DNA of 39,068 nucleotides from Phallusia fumigata (taxonomy: Eukaryota > Chordata > Ascidiacea > Phlebobranchia > Ascidiidae), in contig QXVZ01024378.1 in NCBI GenBank assembly GCA_008931825.1, positions 3,513 through 42,580 of the forward strand, read 5' to 3'. The position numbers were made by a program, and so were the translations under genes. The notes under the pieces are model-generated. The model made no database searches and was not told the origin of the DNA. It worked only from the letters and a program-made list of their open reading frames with translations. Positions 37,401-39,068 of the stretch are shown here, piece after piece. Every line of letters begins with the position of its first letter. Within the stretch, counting starts at the first letter, position 1.

Positions 37401-39068
37401 AGCAATTTTAGAATATTTTTGACATGTTCTGGATCTATGTTCAATGATTTTCTCTCTTACACGATGACACCAGCAGTTTATAGATTTTGCGTGTACTGTA
37501 GTTGTTAAATGTAGGTACCATAAACACGGTGTCGTATTACCTAGTCAGCCATAGAAAGTCTTTTTTACCTGAGATGAAATACCAGAATCGGAGAGTACAA
37601 ATATCAATGCTCTGCGGGAAGGTTGATGTTCCTGTAGTAAACCTTGCAATATCACCGATGTTCAAATTCTGAACGTTGACCACAGCGAAACTGCCCTGGT
37701 CTGTTTTGGGGGTGTGGTCAGCGGTTGGGCCATTGGTCAATGGGTTATTAAAGTTCATGTCTGCAGAACAAAAATGTTTAATGAAGTAATGTGATTACAG
37801 CTGCTGTAATAGAAAAAGTCGTATTTTGCAGTTTTAAATTTTCCGTCAGCCATTGCTTTTTGTAAAGACAGATATAAGATAAACGTGTCACTTTTACCCG
37901 TTTCGTAACAATTTTAGTCCAAAGAACACGTCCGTTAAAACGATTATCAGAGTTAAGGTTATTAAAACCATACAAATAGATTAACGCCTACAAATGTCGG
38001 CTAAGGCTGTGCAGTAATTTTGAAGCTTCCTTAGCATTTTCGCACATGTGATTTTATAATTGCAAAGCTAAACAAAAATTAAAAAACGTCTTTAACCTAC
38101 CTACTCAAAATGGTTCACACAAGAACAGCATTTTTACAAATGGAATGTTTGTTAAAAGTTTATGAAAAACACTTCTAACCGCTTCCATCAGATAGTGACC
38201 AATCTGCATCATCATCCTGATTCTGTACGTAAGAACATCCACTGCTCCATGTTTGCCCATCAAATGTACAATCGCCTGTTTTCAATGTACAGGACGATTC
38301 GTCACTTCCATCACCACAGTCTTCTCTCATATCACAAACCTAAAACAGCAAATATCAGTCGTTTACCTTTCAGCGACACGCGAAATTGAAAAAAATTGTC
38401 GAAACTATAAGGATTCCCTAAAATCAGTCGCTGGTTGTTAGACGTTTTATGGCAAAAAAGATGTCCCGACTTAAACACTGATCAGGCTTATATAGAAATA
38501 GTTGACAGCTTTAACACATTGTTGAACGATAGTTTTTTGGTCGTTTGCAGTATATTCCAAAATCTTACCGATTTAAGGTGGAAATATAAATAACAGCTTA
38601 TGACTGGCTGCATATTTAAATTTAAGTTCGTTAGCATATTTAATCCACATAATGTGCGTTTGAGTCGCACAACCTAAAGATAGATTCTAAAAAGTTTTAC
38701 CTCATCTAAATATAGACATTCTCCACTTGTGCAAGAAAACAAATTCGTTCCGCACGACTGCGCTGACGTGTCGCCGCAGTTCTGGAAAGTGACGTCATCC
38801 ACCAAAACGTAACCGTTTTCTGCTCCATTGATGACCTCAAACACGATTTCGAAGGACCTAAACAGAATGACGAATACTGTGATCAATTACGGAAATTTAG
38901 TGCTTAAAAAATAAAAAAAAACTGCCACAGTTTTATGTTTTTACCTTTCCATCCCAACAAGGATGGTAATTTCCACCCAACTGCTTCCTTGCGCACTTTG
39001 TACGTTTAGTAAAGTTGCTGGATCTGGTTTGCTTGTTTTTTTCAACACCCGGAGTGAACCGATGTCTA
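34418..39068 (-). CDS. Type I membrane protein with MAM, LDLa and EGF domains (5' end outside window)
   Basis: Ten exons of the 3' part: 39068(partial)-38945, 38857-38701, 38339-38180, 37760-37569, 37282-37046, 36642-36437, 35984-35787, 35269-35098, 34986-34902, 34700-34418; about 604 residues, phases consistent. Domain order: C-terminal half of a MAM domain (ends [13 protein letters not shown]), LDLa ([11 protein letters not shown]), complete MAM ([16 protein letters not shown], to [13 protein letters not shown]), LDLa ([11 protein letters not shown]), LDLa ([11 protein letters not shown]), a degenerate LDLa, one six-cysteine EGF repeat (YYCQNGGKC to [10 protein letters not shown]), a transmembrane helix ([20 protein letters not shown]), and a 90-residue Ser-rich cytoplasmic tail. 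The tail has YDNPIF (34663-34646), SNPGF and YATL, all sorting-type motifs. MAM domains mediate adhesion or oligomerisation and LDLa repeats bind Ca2+ and ligands, so a surface receptor or adhesion protein is likely. No specific orthologue is recognised. Confidence 0.9.
36735..36974. mobile_element. hAT-type MITE with 8-bp target-site duplication
   Basis: A 224-bp element (36743-36966) in an intron of the MAM/LDLa gene. It begins CAGTGGTTCTCGAA and ends with the inverse of CAGTGGTTCTCAAA. Both sides carry the identical 8-bp duplication TATTACAC (36735-36742 and 36967-36974). The short imperfect inverted repeats starting CAGTGG and an 8-bp duplication are typical of non-autonomous hAT elements. 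It has no coding capacity. Confidence 0.88.

Noticed and set aside
37070-38800. Two further TGACGTCA words near 37071 and 38792
   Set aside because: Both lie in exons and arise from the codons of the conserved Val-Asp-Asp-Val-Thr stretch of MAM domains, so they are not counted as regulatory sites.

Overview
The window looks like an ascidian (Ciona-type tunicate) genome. It has AT-rich intergenic DNA, short introns with GT-AG borders, small exons, and chordate gene families. No RNA gene, CRISPR array or bacterial operon was found. All four recognisable genes lie on the minus strand and were built by hand from splice sites, reading phase and protein similarity. The organism assignment is an inference; no search was run.

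Left (1257-5123): a sodium/sugar cotransporter of the SGLT type (SLC5A family). The first coding exon and the last eight are present. About 190 residues (TM1-TM5 region) are missing, and they fall where two single-N joins (4227 and 4815) interrupt the locus. Between those joins is a near-identical 590-bp duplicate, so this part of the assembly is broken.

Middle (5124-29063): a long gene-poor stretch with one gene. At 15783-16551 is a two-exon secreted-hormone precursor of 211 residues. It has a signal peptide, a pro-segment ending in Lys-Arg, a mature N-terminus that lines up without gaps with positions 1-34 of parathyroid hormone/PTHrP, and a very basic stretch placed like the nuclear-localisation segment of PTHrP. 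A TATAAAAG box lies 225 bp upstream. This is the most interesting object in the window: a candidate tunicate PTH/PTHrP-type ligand. The 7 kb upstream holds five perfect TGACGTCA (CRE) palindromes. A 1.6-kb direct duplication around the N at 12776 looks like two overlapping haplotype contigs that were not merged.

Right (29064-39068): another N-joined duplicate (29064-29570), then a complete six-exon RNF25 ubiquitin ligase gene (29896-32008). After a gene-free spacer comes the 3' part of a type I membrane protein with MAM, LDL-receptor class A and EGF domains, one transmembrane helix and a tail with endocytosis-type motifs. That gene runs off the right edge. One of its introns carries a 224-bp hAT-type MITE with a perfect 8-bp target duplication.

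The four genes show no shared pathway. They are independent, co-oriented neighbours.
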